Assembly (NCBI GenBank): GCA_002914805.1 | Contig: JXTB01000001.1 | Span: 2,331,022 to 2,395,021 of the forward strand | DNA length: 64,000 nucleotides | Source of the DNA: Parasponia andersonii | Taxonomy: Eukaryota; Streptophyta; Magnoliopsida; Rosales; Cannabaceae | Direction of reading: 5' to 3' | Part shown: positions 1 to 12,825 of the stretch, in pieces | Numbering within the stretch: the first letter of the stretch is position 1 | Layout: each line of letters starts with the position of its first letter | Position numbers and translations under genes: made by a program | The notes under the pieces: model-generated | What the model was told of the DNA's origin: nothing | Databases searched by the model: none | The model's input: only the letters and a program-made list of their open reading frames with translations

Positions 1-221
1 AATGCATGTTCGTATAGTATTACTATTCATAAATGTATTCTTTGTCCCTTTCACACACCAAGCTCTCTCTCTCTGAGGGTATTGAGCCTTTACACTGCAT
101 AGGAGCCCTTCCACAAATATTAGTATAATAATACAGATCATTTAACAATCAGAATGAGTAATTTACCATGAAAGTGATACTAGTTGCTTGATAAGTCTAT
201 TATGCAATATGAATAAGTTTA

Positions 222-976
222 TTATTGGCTTATTATGTATGTGAGAATCTTAGGCATCACAGTATGAACAGATGATTGACTTCCCATCATCACCAATTTC
301 TGACTCTCTTCCCTTCGAACAGCAATAAATACTTCATGGATAAAGGGAAGCAGTTCATTTCCAAGCATTCTCCCCCTGACTTCATCTAGTTCCTTATTGA
401 GGCTATAGAGAAATTTGAAAAATCGTTCCTTCTCCAGCATCTGGGTGTATTTAGTGCCATCATCCGAACATTCCCATTTAGTTTCACAATATTGAACAAG
501 CTTTTGCTAGAGCCCTTTCAGAGTACTAAAATACTTGGTTACATTAGAATCCCCTTGTTGTACGCCTCGGATTCGAATTTTTATTTTGAACAATTGTGCT
601 GAATTTCCTACATTAGAATAGGTTTCAGCAACAGAATCATAGATGGCTTTGGCAGTCGGTAGAAACAGATACATTCGACCTATATCTATATCCATGGTAT
701 TGACCAACCAAGCCATGATCATGGCATTCTCAGTCTTCTGGGTTGAAAAAGAATTATCTGTAGTGTTTGGCTGTGAAATAGATTTAGTGAGATAGCCAAA
801 CTTTCCTTTTTCACGAAAAAACATATTAACATATTATGACCACTAGAGATAATTTTTGCCACTAAGCTTGTGAGTGGTGATCTAAAGTGAAGAGTTTCGT
901 TGGCTATAGGAGGGATGGTGGTTGTTTTCAATGGATAGGTATTTGTGGAGGTTTCTTCAATTGAAACGTCCGACAT
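222..976 (-). pseudogene. copia gag polyprotein relic (UBN2/retrotransposon gag type)
   Basis: This would encode the capsid-like Gag that packages element RNA in cytoplasmic particles. The likely start is the ATG at 976 (MSDVSIEE), just downstream of the primer site. The frame shifts near 825-840, between the N-terminal part ending SSGHNML and the part beginning REKGKFGYLT. Copia gag hallmarks follow: MAWLVNTMDIDIGRMYLFLPTA, then ETYSNVGNSAQLF and QGDSNVTKYFSTLK. An in-frame stop lies at about 507-509. The same frame resumes through LYSLNKELDEVRGRMLG and EVRREES-type residues (here AVRREES) to 222. One frameshift plus one internal stop make it non-functional. Family identity is clear from these motifs; the exact clade is not. 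Confidence 0.8.
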
Positions 977-1032
977 TTTTTTTTTTTCGACTGACTTTTT
1001 TATTTTTGAGGCATAGGTTATGGATCAATAAA

Positions 1033-1044
1033 GCTCTGATACCA
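1033..1044 (-). other. retrotransposon primer-binding site (initiator tRNA-Met)
   Basis: On the minus strand this is TGGTATCAGAGC, the exact complement of the 3' end of plant initiator tRNA-Met and the usual copia primer site. It directly abuts the LTR end at 1045. Confidence 0.85.
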
Positions 1045-1312
1045 TGAAACCGTACAGGTAAAAAGGGCTTCTTTTCTAATAATTTTCTGAATAATATACA
1101 TCAGAATATATAAGAGAGCTTACAGTGAGAAGATAAGGACAGATCTGATTCGAATCCTAGAATTACGGAGCTGATTAAGAGACTAACTAATCAGATCAGA
1201 TTTTATAATACAACTTAAGGTAACAAATTATATATAGAAACAAATTAATGATTTTAATCAATCAGTCAATCAAACTAATCAGCAATCAATCTAATATCAA
1301 GAATATGGTACA
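1045..1312 (-). repeat. 5' LTR of the truncated copia element
   Basis: In element orientation it starts TGTACCATATTC and ends GGTTTCA directly before the primer-binding site. The inner edge is firm because of the primer site. The outer edge is inferred from the TG dinucleotide only. Confidence 0.55.
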
Positions 1313-4300
1313 AAAGCTGAAACAGAGAAAGTGCCAATACTCGGCTCAATCGTAGGAATACCATTTTGGGGTGATGAACTAAAGGGATCAGATGAACCAA
1401 AAGCTGAAGTGGAGGAGATCCTAAAACTCAATTCGGTCGAAGGAAAGCCATGTTGGGGTGATGAACCAGAGGGACTGGTTGAACGAAAAACCTACTTCTT
1501 AATAAATTCTTGACAAATTTTTGACAATCTTAACAGATTTTTGATAGATTCTTAACGTCAATAGTAATTTTGACAGATTCTTGATAGATTCCTACGGATT
1601 CTTGACAAATTTTTGACTAATTTTTTCCCAAAAATGGTAGAATCTAATAGTAGTGGTAAATTTAGTTTAACATTTAAAAAAATGATAATTATCTCCTTAA
1701 TCCTAAATTTTTGAACTCGGTGAGACTCAAGTTTTAGGCCAAAATTTGGTTAAATAATTAGTCTGCCAGGAGTAACTTGGGGCAAAAATAAATTTTCTAT
1801 TAATATTTTCTTACATGACTTATAAGGAATGCACAATATTTATGACTACAAATATATGACCTTTTCACGACTATCAGTAACTAAATGTAGTGACTATCCG
1901 CTGCTTATTGTAATAGTCGTTAGTCGTAAAAAATTATTCAATAAAGTATTCTTGAAAAGTCATTTTACCCCAAAACACTACCGTTCAGGTATATTTCCTG
2001 TCCAAATGTGCAAAAGGAGCTTAAGGACGCAAAACAATAAAATAAAATTGCATATGGTATTTAACTTGACGATAGTTGTCAGTTTGTCAAGGAGACTATA
2101 CCGACTACTCTAGCAGGTGTTGGGTCCAATAAGGACTCGAGTAGTCACACAATTAAATCTCGATCAATAAATGTTAAATAAATTAGTAATCTCAGTTAAA
2201 TAATAAAATCGTTAAATAATATTTTATGGATATTTATACATAGTATCACCACTCTATGTTAGTAGAGATGTGAAGTTAATTTATAAAATTCATAATAATC
2301 TCATATTTTTGCATATGCTTCTGGAGATGTATACAAAAAGTTGAAAAAAAGAATACTAAAAACATAACTCGCGTTTAACACCTTATATTAAGAGAGTTAT
2401 AAGGTCACAAAATTTCTTGGTGAGACTATTGTCTTTTTTTCGTTTGTGTAAGTGACACTTTTTAGATTCCGTTTTCTTTCTTTTTTCTTTTTTTTTTTTT
2501 TTTTTTCCGGCTGGGTATTAGGATAAGAATCATATATTTTGGAGACCTTTGTTTCTTTGTTTTTGAGATAGAATATATTTTGGAGACTTACGTGAGACCA
2601 ATAGAAGTTTCAGTTGGGATTTGGAGGCTTATCGTGAAAAGAACATCTATTCAATATCTAATAGGCTTATAAACATCATAATCAACTGGCGCACAAATTT
2701 GATCAGAATGAAATTTTAATAGCCATCTTCTTATTTTATGTGAATATTATATGGGCCAGACAGAAGATGGGGGAGGAAATATGAGAAGTTGGGAGAATGG
2801 GACATTTGGGACAGCTACAAACAAACAACCGACTGTGCCTATTGAAACCCTCCTTTACATTAGAAAGTGTCAAAGCAGCTTAACAGTTTTGGTTTCTACG
2901 ATGCTTGCAGCCTCATCAGAGCCCAAGTACCAATTTTCATATCTCTCTCTCTCTCTCTCTCTCTCAAAGTTAAGACCCTACATTTAATTCTTCTCTGCAA
3001 CCGACAACCAATATCTGGCATGGTCTATTTTGCTTGATTGATTGTTCATTATTCAAAGACAAGCATGGAAGCTTGTCTCGTTTTCTCAGAAAATGCAATA
3101 AATTGGGGTTTAGTTTGGTAAAAAAAAACTTACTTTTGTATCAAAATTATCAACTAATTACTTACGTGGTATGATAACAATTCAGATTGGTTTTCTTAAA
3201 GGATCACTTACATCAATTGGTGGACGTTTCAGGTACGAAAATTGGTAAACTTAGTAATATAGCATACTCTAAAAGTCTCTAAAAGGTAAAATTTTCCGAG
3301 GACAAAAAATTTTAAAATTTACCAATTTAGTTGCATAGAGTTGAATATGATCTGAATTTTAGGAAAATACCTTGTTAGATGTCATATTTGAATTCTGTGC
3401 AAGTAAAGGCCATTATGTTTACAACTTACGAGGGTAGGGAAGCCTTTATAACATTTGTCAGTTGTACTGATCATATCGGTAATTGTCGCCATGACTCACA
3501 AGCACTAACTAAAGGTTAAAACTGAGGCCTGTGGGGTTCAGGGTACCGTGTCATCTTGTGCTTCACGACCTCGTGAACTATGCCCACAGCGTTCACTGTT
3601 GGCCCAACTCCAGTTAATACTGATTCGTGGTTGATAGACGAAACACAAGCTCAAACATAACGCCGAGAGATATTCCATTGAGGAATTAGTTCAACACTAC
3701 ATTTTAATATATGTGTGCCATACACTTTTAATAATATGAATTCATTTTTATTAGAATGTGACATTTTCTATGTATCAATATTTTCTTTTTCTTTCTTTTT
3801 TTTGGTAGGGACTCTTTGTATCAATTTTAAATTTGGGGTTGAACTTCTATTTAATTGAACTTCTTTCGAGAATAAGATAAATGTCACCATACGTAGAAAG
3901 AAATAAGATATGAAAGTACTCTGTTTTTTTTTTCTTTTACACCTTTTCCTTGTTCATTCATATTTTTATAACTAGACAATTAAACAAAAACCTTACATTA
4001 ATGATTAATATCGTTTCTATCCCTCCCCACCATTTCCACTATCCTAAAAAGAAAGGCAGAATGAAGAGCCTAGTCCCACGGCCCATCTCTCTCCTCCACC
4101 ATTACTATGATTTAATATAATCCACGATATCATTCCCTCCTTATGCCACGTCACCATGTGAGCCCATATGGCCCTATTACTCAACCGAAACAGTTACTAC
4201 GCCACCCGGGAAACCAAATTCCTACGCAGATCAAGCCCGTGCACCCACGCGCCGCCTAACTCCCCCAATTATGAAGGAGCTGTTACCCGCGCCACCATCT

Positions 4301-4480
4301 GATAGTCGACCGCGCTAAATACAATTCCCTATCGTCAACTATCATCATCACCGTCCAATCTCAAACCCCGCTCTTCATCCAACGGCCCACACGTATCTTC
4401 ACCGGAGCGTGCAAAAAGCGCGTGGACAACCGAAACAAAGCTTCTTTCTTTCATTCACCATGAAGGGCAAAAAAGGAAAA
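1313..4480. other. intergenic region, no supported gene
   Basis: The stretch is AT-rich with T runs (2489-2507) and a CT microsatellite at about 2943-2966. The short open frames have no recognisable domain. From about 4020 to 4480 the sequence becomes more GC-rich. This is the 3' flank and probable 3' UTR of the minus-strand DUF641 gene and holds no visible ORF of its own. Confidence 0.7.
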
Positions 4481-5890
4481 TCAGCGACGACTCGCCGGAG
4501 AAGCCACCGGAGATAAATAAACCTGGCTCTGAAACACCGTTTTTCCGATCTTGAACCCCGGAACGACCGTGAAATTCACTCGGAGCTCCCAATCGGGATT
4601 CGGGTCGATCTCGCCGGAGGAGAAGAGCACTTCTTGGGTGACACACTCCATGTAAACCTCTGAGAATCTCGAGTCCTTCCTCACCTGGAAAACTGTGACA
4701 TCATCTTCTCCGAACGAGAAAGCCAGAGAGTGGAGAAGCCATACCCGCTTCGCCATCTCAGCGAACGCCGCGAAAAATGGCGTCTCCGGGTACCCGCATG
4801 ACGTCACCATCTTCCTCTGGTTCAAGTTTCCGAAAAACGAACACTCCATTTTCGCGTGGACCAGCTGGAGGTACTTTGTCCTCAAGAATTTCCCGAATGA
4901 CGAGTTCGGGTTCTGAGTGAAGAGGTGTTTCGGGCTCACCGATTTCAGCTTCTTAAACTGGTCGAAGAAACCCTCACCAGCGCCAGTGGGAGGCGGCGAC
5001 TCTCCGCCGGGAATGCTGAAGCCGGGATGGTTAAACCCTTCGAGCATGGTTTTGCATACGAAGGACTCGAAAGCGAAGCACCTGTGGCTCTGTTTCGAGA
5101 ACACAGCTTCGGGCTCTATGACTCTCACGGCGGCGTCGAGATCCCAGTTTGCCGATTCCATTTCCCGGACCAAAACCTTGACGAAGTTCCGTACCGATCT
5201 GAGAGTCACGTGGTTGAGGAACTCAGTGAAATGGGTCGGGTTCAGACCCGAACCCCGGAGATTGTCGAAAACAGAGAGCGACCCACTTGAGTTGAGCTTC
5301 TTCTCCATGGACTTGTTCATCGAAACAGACTCCTCAAGCTTTTTTCTGAGCTCAGAGATATCGGAGTCCTTCCGATCGACCTCGGCCTCGAGCTTTTTAA
5401 TGGTGATTTCGTAAGTCTTCATTAAGCCCTGTTGCTCTTGAATCTCAGCGAGCATTATGGTGACTTGTGGTGAGAGATCAAGCTCTTTCTTCAGAAAGCT
5501 TCGTTTGAGCTCTGAAATGGCTTTGAGCTCATGGACCACGGCCAGGTCAGCGCCCTGAATGGCTTCGCCATTGTAGGGGTTCTGGGCCATTTGGAGCTCC
5601 GCGTAAGCTGCTTTAATGGAGGTTATTCCAGCAAAGAGCTTGGCCACCAGAGCTTCCATGACTGCTCTGTTTCGAGCTCTGACGTCTTCACTGACCTTGT
5701 CGAAGTGCTTTGACTTGTCGAAAACGTCGTCGTCTTCATGCTCCTTGACCCTGCAACCTTGTGGCGTGAGCAAGCAAATGCCATTGTTGGAGGAGATTCG
5801 GGTCGCGGTTCGGAGGTTGATCACTTTCTGGAAGGTCCGAGCCAGTTTGCTCTTGCTGGTCAGGGCAGATTTCGGTCTCACCGTATCCAT
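4481..5890 (-). CDS. DUF641 family protein, GIL1/UNE1-like
   Basis: An intact single-exon gene of 469 codons, the usual length for this plant-specific family. The start is the ATG at 5890 (MDTVRPKSALTSKSKLART), which matches the conserved SKSKLARTF opening. Residues about 70-195 form the DUF641 domain, including MEALVAKLFAGITSIKAAYAELQ-type sequence, VHELKAISELKR and EQQGLMKTYEITIKKLE. The segment at about 150-200 is charged and heptad-like, probably a coiled coil. Residues about 215-460 form the conserved C-terminal half with FVKVLVREMESANWDLDAA, CFAFESFVCKTM, KYLQLVHAKMECSFFGN and the terminal PGFKIGKTVFQSQVYLSP block. No signal peptide or membrane segment is visible. Arabidopsis GIL1 acts in phytochrome control of hypocotyl gravitropism and UNE1 in fertilisation; which of these the protein resembles most cannot be decided by eye. 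It looks functional. Confidence 0.9.
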   Translation of the reverse strand: MDTVRPKSALTSKSKLARTFQKVINLRTATRISSNNGICLLTPQGCRVKEHEDDDVFDKSKHFDKVSEDVRARNRAVMEALVAKLFAGITSIKAAYAELQMAQNPYNGEAIQGADLAVVHELKAISELKRSFLKKELDLSPQVTIMLAEIQEQQGLMKTYEITIKKLEAEVDRKDSDISELRKKLEESVSMNKSMEKKLNSSGSLSVFDNLRGSGLNPTHFTEFLNHVTLRSVRNFVKVLVREMESANWDLDAAVRVIEPEAVFSKQSHRCFAFESFVCKTMLEGFNHPGFSIPGGESPPPTGAGEGFFDQFKKLKSVSPKHLFTQNPNSSFGKFLRTKYLQLVHAKMECSFFGNLNQRKMVTSCGYPETPFFAAFAEMAKRVWLLHSLAFSFGEDDVTVFQVRKDSRFSEVYMECVTQEVLFSSGEIDPNPDWELRVNFTVVPGFKIGKTVFQSQVYLSPVASPASRR

Positions 5891-6250
5891 AATGATATAA
5901 TCTAATCAAAATAATTGAAAATAATACTTAGATTTAAGACCTGTTTTGGGGCATAAATGAAAAAGAAAAAAAAATTTAGATGGGTTTTTGGTAAAGAAGA
6001 GTCTTTGTGTGGAGAAGATGAAGAAGAAGAAGAATTAAACTGAAAGAGGATTTAGAAAGAAAGATAGTGATTTTAATGGGAAAAAGCAGAGCACAAAACT
6101 TTGACTATATCAGATTCGAGCCAGGGTTAAGAGAGGAAAATAAGTAAATAAATAAATAAAAGTAGGGTTTTAAAGCGCGGGAAAGAAAGAAAAAGAATAG
6201 AGGAAATTGCTAACTGAAGACAAAGTAATAGCAGAAGAAACCTTTTTTTT
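5891..6250 (-). promoter_or_regulatory. 5' leader and proximal promoter of the DUF641 gene
   Basis: Directly upstream of the ATG on the minus strand there is an AT-rich leader. Then comes a CTT/TTC-rich pyrimidine tract (complement of 6009-6035), typical of plant 5' UTRs and core promoters. No clear TATA box could be fixed. The extent is an estimate. Confidence 0.4.
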
Positions 6251-9200
6251 TTTAAATAATAATCTTTGGGGAAAATTATTTTTTTTTAATAAAATTGAAG
6301 TTATTGCTTTTTCGAAAACTCGGAGTATAAATTTGAGTTTTTTTTAGGTGGTGGTATACAGAGGGATGATAATGTTTGTTGAGCCTAGTCAGTGAAGCTG
6401 TTGATGACTACCATCTAATCATGGGGCCATGTACGTCCACTAGAAGTGGCAGAAGGTTTCTCAAGTGTTTGACTGTGGGACCACATGGTTAACGACCTAG
6501 ATGATACATGAACTAGGAACCTCTATATATCCCTACACATATTATAATATATATTTGGTTTGAAAAGTAATTAATTAGAATTACACAATTGGTACATTTG
6601 ATTCTCGTTCTAAGTGGAAGAAAACTAAGTTGAAGATCAAACAGTGTAAGAATTAAGATCGTCATAGGCCGAATTTATGTGAGTAATTAATTAGTTGTCT
6701 AATGTTTGACAGAGATCAAAGCTACAGTTGTAAGGGGTGAGCAGTCTTCATTTCTTTGGTTCACTTACTTAAATCTTACTGACTATGCATTAATAAACTG
6801 AATTATGAAGCCAGTGAAATTACATGCAATAATAAATTCATGGATATCTGGACAGGTTCTCTAACATTGAAGTATTGATGATTATGGTTGTTTAATCTCA
6901 AGTTTTTACTTCTATTTGTCATGATTCGACAAAATATACTCTTTGTATGTACCGATTGAATCTATTAAATGAAATGACGCATTTTTAAAAAAATCGAAAG
7001 ATTGTCATATTTGTCGATGACCATTATAATTTGCGGAATGTTAGTAATATTTTTTTTATATTTTATTGTTTAATACGTAAATTTTATTATAATTTATTGT
7101 ATTATTAAAATATTAAATTAAATAATAAAATTCACGTCCAAACAGTAACACTAGAGCATAAAAGAAGGTGAAAAAAAAAGTGTATTTAGTGTTTTTCTTA
7201 TAATTTATAAAGTTTGGTTCATGTACACAATTAATGACAATATATCTATCCAATCAAAGTCATCCTTAACGTTGCTCGATTCACACTCACTAATCAATAA
7301 ACTTGATATTAGCAAAACCCTGATCGAAATTGAAAACTATTTATTTTCTAGGGGAAAAGTGCTAGCTTCAGTCACAATTGACACATTTGAGTCGTCTATT
7401 TTTGTGGGCTTTGTGTGAATTAAATGATAAAAACTAATAGCTACATCAGACGTAACTATTGGCAGTACCGCTTTTTATTAGGAATATGTTGTTAGCAAAA
7501 CGCATCATGATCTGAACAATTGTTTAATTACTTCAATCCAAAGTCCTAATTACAATTTTATTGTATATTTTCCTTCTTTTTAAGCTATAAGATTTTAGTA
7601 CACTAATAACCCTTTTACTTTTATAATATAATTCCGAAAAAAAAAAAACACAATGTTCTAGACTACAGTAATCGTCAATCTAGCTAGATTTCACAATAAT
7701 CTAATTGTGTTCCCGTCAATTTAGTATGCATGTTAGCTTTTGTAAACTTTTTTTTAGCTTGTACCATATCCAACTCTTTCAAATAAGTTGTTTTAAGCCC
7801 TTTAAAACAAAAGGTTTTAAGCTTATTATGCTTTTTTTTTTTTTCAGTTAAGAACCTGAACAATTATATTTTCTTTCATTGATATTTGTTTTCAGAAAAA
7901 CTAAACATAAAAAGAATTGGTTAATGGGTTATAACGAGCTGTTATTATGATGTTTTGTGTGTTCTTTTTTTAACCCGAAAAAAAATTAATATTGTGATAT
8001 GACCCCAATGATATAACTTATTGGAAAAAATTCGTCACTAATCATCTAATTGTTTAATTGTCCCCCATGTAAATTAGACAACTTGTGCCTTGCAAGACTC
8101 AAACTCATGTAACGAAATCTTCATCAAACTTAATTATGTTTCTCCACTGATCCAAACAAAATGATCGTTTTTTTCCGTAAAGGATAAACAAATTGTTTTA
8201 TTTATGAAACAAATCATTATTTTAAATTTCTAAAATAAAAAATAAAAATAAAAATAAAATTCTAAAGGTTGTAGCAGTGCAATTTTGGCCGATCTTTCCT
8301 CTTATTTATTATAATTTATGCATATTCTAAAACCATGTAGTTTAAAGTTATTAGAAGAAACCAAATCAAATGGCATTTACATTTGCTGCTTGGTGTGATT
8401 CTAATGGGATTTAGACTTCAGATTGGCATATTAAGCCCTAAATCTGACAAATTTAACTGATTGAAATTTTATCATTGATTTAGTACTTCTAATGAATATT
8501 TCATAAGGGAAAACAATTACATGCTAAATAAACATATAATCTATGAAATTAAAAAATATAAATCAAAAATTCAGTTTAAAGTATTATATGCATGGGGTTT
8601 CAATCACAATGTCACAAAATTTTTTTTCTCCAAATTAACTGTACACCTTACCTGTAGTTTGAAGATTTATAAACCGCACCTAACTACATTAGTGAAAAAA
8701 CCGCACTGCTTACTATAGTGCGACCAGTTTTTCAACGGTGTCTCAATACCTTTCTTTCTTTCTTTTTTTATTTAAAAAAAAAAAACCTCTAACAGAGACA
8801 AACATGTCCCTTCGGAATAAAGAGTGAAACAGTAGTATAAGAATAATACGAGCCTGAAATGGCCAACACCAAAAACACTGCTGTCTGCAACTCATAACCA
8901 AAATATTTGTTACGAGAACTGACAAGAAAACAGCATTTAGCTTCCTTTATTATCCCTTTTTTTTTTGTTAAAACTTTATTATCCAATATTTACGACACCA
9001 TACAGGACGAAAGATAATTATAATAATTGCAGTTGAAAAAAAAACTGTTTACTGCAAGAGTATAGGGTATTTTATGCATACAATTTATTTATTACATAGT
9101 TAATCTGTATCTTTCTAAAATAATATAATTCAAGGTCCCCAAACGATGACAAAGAGAAACTTTCTTTTTTAATTTTGTTGAATGGAACGCAACATGCAAA

Positions 9201-11420
9201 ACATGTACAGCTAATAAATTAATAATTAATATTGAAAAGTGCATTTTATCGTCCTTTTTATTAGCCTTTAACAAGTGACCTATACTCAATTCCTGTGTTT
9301 GGAACGATATAACAACAACATTTGTTTAACTACGTTATTAAAAAAAAAAGTTAAAGAAAGGTACAAATATGTGTTAAATTTATTATGAGGGAGAAGTTAT
9401 AATCTATATATCCGGTTAGGTCGATCGATAAAATGATCAAAAGAGCATCTATAAGAGCTGGATTTTGGTCTATTCATTCTCATTGATACTGATCACCAGA
9501 GTTCAATACCTCTACTGCCGTGATTATTTTAAGTGTATTTTAAATTGTATCAGTTTTTTTCCCCCTCTAAAGTATTGTCTCATGGTCTTGAATTGATTCC
9601 TTTATCATTCTTCAGAAAAATAAACTCGGAAATTTTTTTTTTCTTTTTTTTTCCCTAATGACAATCGATGTATTGAAATGTAGGACCTAGAAATAACGTT
9701 TCAAAAAAGACAGAGCCGAAAGAAGATGGTGACGAAATGACAGTTCTGTTCCAGAGATGTGGGTTCCCCAACAGATTATAGTATTCATGGCACATTTGTT
9801 TAGACATCAATAAAATATTACTTTCATAATAATTCATAAATCGTAATACATGGAATATTATAAAGGAGAATTTTAAATACACTTTTCTTTTTTTTTTTTC
9901 GCTCTTCTAATTTTACTATTGCATACGAAGATTTCTTACTTATTTTTATATTTTAATAATATAATAAATTATAATACAATAAAAATATTAAATAGTAAAA
10001 CTAAAGAGAGTAAAATATAGTCTCTCTATCCCACCTTAAAAAAATTGTACTCTATTACTGTTTGACCTTATATCGTTACTCGAATATTAGACTTGGCAGT
10101 TATTAATTAGTAAAAGTATTAAACATATGTGGAAATGAAACATTTAAAATAAATATACTTGTTTTTTGAATATTAAACATATGTGAACAATTATATTAAT
10201 TTTTTTTTTCATTTAAGGCTGTCATTGAAAATTTTCAAATAAAAAGCTTTTTATTAGGGGAAAAACATAATTAGGGGATTTTTTATAATTAAAAAAATTA
10301 CTATAGTTTTGAATTTTGATCATCTATGCTGCTTGCTTCTTAGATCGTAGATTTGTGGGACCAACCTGGTTTGAGGTTGTGAAAACAAAAATAGTTTCCG
10401 TAATTATTGTTTGAATTATGTTGACCAACACACAAAAAGTTAAAAAGGATAAGTAGCTACTCTTAGAAATATTAAGGAAGGCCGGAAGGATCCCTAGATC
10501 ACAAGATAGTGGATTCGCTTCAAAAAGGTGAATTAGTGGTCATCGACATCATTCGCTAGCCAATGTCTATAATCAATGTTGAAAATAAAATAAAGCAGGC
10601 CAATTCCTAATCCCAAAATTAACTATACAAAATCACGAGATGTGACCCATAAGCCAACCATTACATTTGTCATTTCGATATTCAAATTAACTATGGACAA
10701 AAGTATCGTTTCCATTCCATATTTTGGGAATAAATTGATTTTTTTTCTCTCTCTTTTCTCTCTTTCTCTTTTTTTTTTTTTTTTTTGAAAACGACTGATT
10801 GGTATTTTATTATGTCAGTAAATTCAAACAATCCTGGTACGATGGAGGACTAAACCATATCACAAAGGAAAACGTGTCACAGCATATTTTATCCAATTAT
10901 ATATTGTTAAGTGATTAATATACAAGCAATACTTGGGCAAATAATATTATAGGCCACCGTATGTGCCTAATATCCTATAAAATGTTAGTACCTTATTAAT
11001 TAATTTTATAGTTTTGAAGTCAATGCGAGATTTACTTTATTAATTATTATTATTTAATAATAAATTAGTATATTATTATAGTATTAATTAAACATTATTA
11101 ATATTTTATAATATTTTTCTTAATACATCAATTCACACATAAAATTTATGCTATTAAATAGTAGAATATGATTAGGTTACAATGGAATGACATTACAATT
11201 GAGAGTCAAATATGATGTTGCAAAGTTTATACTAACTAGTCAGACATAGGAATGAATACAGGTTTATGAGGGATTTGTGCAATAAATTAATATTAAGAGA
11301 TGAAACCCTAAGTAGAAGCACAAGCCAAATGTTCCTATGTGACGCACAAACTCATATATTTCCCTTAAGAGGGGGAAAAAAAATTAAAGATGAATTATAT
11401 ATACATATAAGGTGATCTTT
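6251..11420. other. AT-rich intergenic region, no supported gene
   Basis: Only short open frames of low complexity are present. Homopolymer A and T runs are frequent (for example 7645-7656, 7830-7844, 10769-10787). No transposon protein, tRNA signature or conserved coding motif was recognised on either strand. Confidence 0.65.
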
Positions 11421-11429
11421 CAATGAAGA

Positions 11430-11555
11430 TTTTTGTTTTTACTTTGGTAATTTGGACTATTAAATTTTGATCAAATGGTTATAATAATATTACTAATTTT
11501 ATTAAAAAAAATATAACTAATACATATATAAATATAGATAGATATTTATGACAAA
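11430..11555 (+). repeat. dispersed AT-rich repeat, copy 1
   Basis: Shares an order of blocks with 13841-13990: TTTTTGTTTTTACT, then AATAATATTACTA, a poly-A stretch, AATACATATATAAATATAGA and ACAAAAAA. Two diverged copies about 2.4 kb apart in the same orientation suggest an old dispersed element of unknown class. Confidence 0.5.
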
Positions 11556-12244
11556 AAAAATTCGTAACCTATTTGTGACGTATAAATTGAACTTTTTTTT
11601 TTTCATTCCCATTTCATTTCCTCTATTAATTCCTATATTTTTATTCTCGTTCTCAGTGGCTGAGCAGAAATTTATTTCAGGAGCAGGAGGAACATAGAAA
11701 TTACAATTTTAAACTAGCTTAAATAAATATTCAATAAAGATTAATTTGCTTACATATTTTTCAAATTTAATCTTAAATATCTAGATTATAATCTAAAATT
11801 ATCTTTCTAAATTTCGTATTTATAAGAAAATATATGCGAAATTGATTCTGACACTAGTTGATGTTATATTAGCATTATTTCTCATGTATTGAATAACGAG
11901 TGCAATATTTATTTAAAATGCTTTCTACTTTTTTTTTAAAAAGGAAATGCTTTCTAAATTAGAGATAAAAAAACTCACATATTTATAAAATTTACAAATT
12001 AAGAGAAGAAAACAAAAATAATATAATATTTACAAGCTTGTTATTTTTTTTTGTCTAATATATGTATATTACAAACAAAATATTATAAATTATAACTAAA
12101 TATACTGGTTAAACAGAAGACATTTTTTTCCCAACATATCTGAGTATAAATATACACGAATCTCACTCTTATTTTGAAGAAAAATGGTTTAAATTTAATA
12201 AGGTTTCAAATATACTTAATATATTTGTATATATGATTCTTAAT

Positions 12245-12472
12245 CCAATAGTTATTTTTTTTTTACCTATCCATAAGTATTTTTTTAACTGTTAGATAAT
12301 TATCTAACACTTACTATAATTTAAATAATTAAAAAAAAATACTAAAAATAAGTACTCATTATTTAATGCTTTTTTTTTTCTATATTTTACCGAGAAAAGA
12401 TACGAGTGAAGAATTTCAATTGGACAAAATAATAACTATGAATAGGTAAAAAAAAAATACAAACTACGTTGG
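12245..12472. repeat. MITE-like element with terminal inverted repeats, copy 1
   Basis: Starts CCAATAGTTATTTTTTTTTT then ACCTATCCATAAGTA. Ends TGAATAGGTAAAAAAAAAA then TACAAACTACGTTGG, so the ends are inverted relatives of each other (CCAA..ACCTAT / ATAGGT..TTGG). The interior contains the block TAACTGTTAGATAATTATCT also seen, diverged, in four other copies between 14479 and 18014. It is about 228 bp with no coding capacity. Confidence 0.55.
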
Positions 12473-12825
12473 TTGCCATATATATATATATAATATGATA
12501 TGTATAGTGAGAAAAATTATGAATAAATTGATTTAATATATAAATACTATTACTGTGTAAATTGACTTTTTGGAAAAAATCTAGGGGCATCTGTCACCCC
12601 TTTCCTTAAGGTAGCTCCGCTACTGCTCATTGCTTTTCATTCCTTACTTCTCGTCATTATTATTACCAACTATATACAAGTTTATTTTTCTTTCTTTTTT
12701 AATATTTTATTCATACACGTATGCCTTTTTCCCCCTATATTAACTCATTTAACTAATTTTCTTTAATTTCACGTATTACATATTTAACTACCTTTATATA
12801 TATTTTTTATTTTCGACTAATCCAC

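Larger units (their letters stand above)
1..1312 (-). mobile_element. Ty1/copia retrotransposon, 5' part only (truncated by window start)
   Basis: Read on the minus strand the order is LTR, primer-binding site, leader, gag. The LTR is about 1045-1312, with TG/CA-type ends when read as tentative boundaries. The primer-binding site TGGTATCAGAGC lies at 1033-1044. The gag relic follows at 976-222. The remaining protease, integrase, reverse transcriptase and 3' LTR would lie left of position 1. The outer LTR edge at 1312 is inferred from a terminal CA and was not confirmed by a target duplication. Confidence 0.75.

Noticed and set aside
4695..5900. Several plus-strand open frames of 73-165 codons over the DUF641 gene
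   Set aside because: They are shadows of the minus-strand CDS, which has clear family motifs in its own frame; the antisense frames have none.
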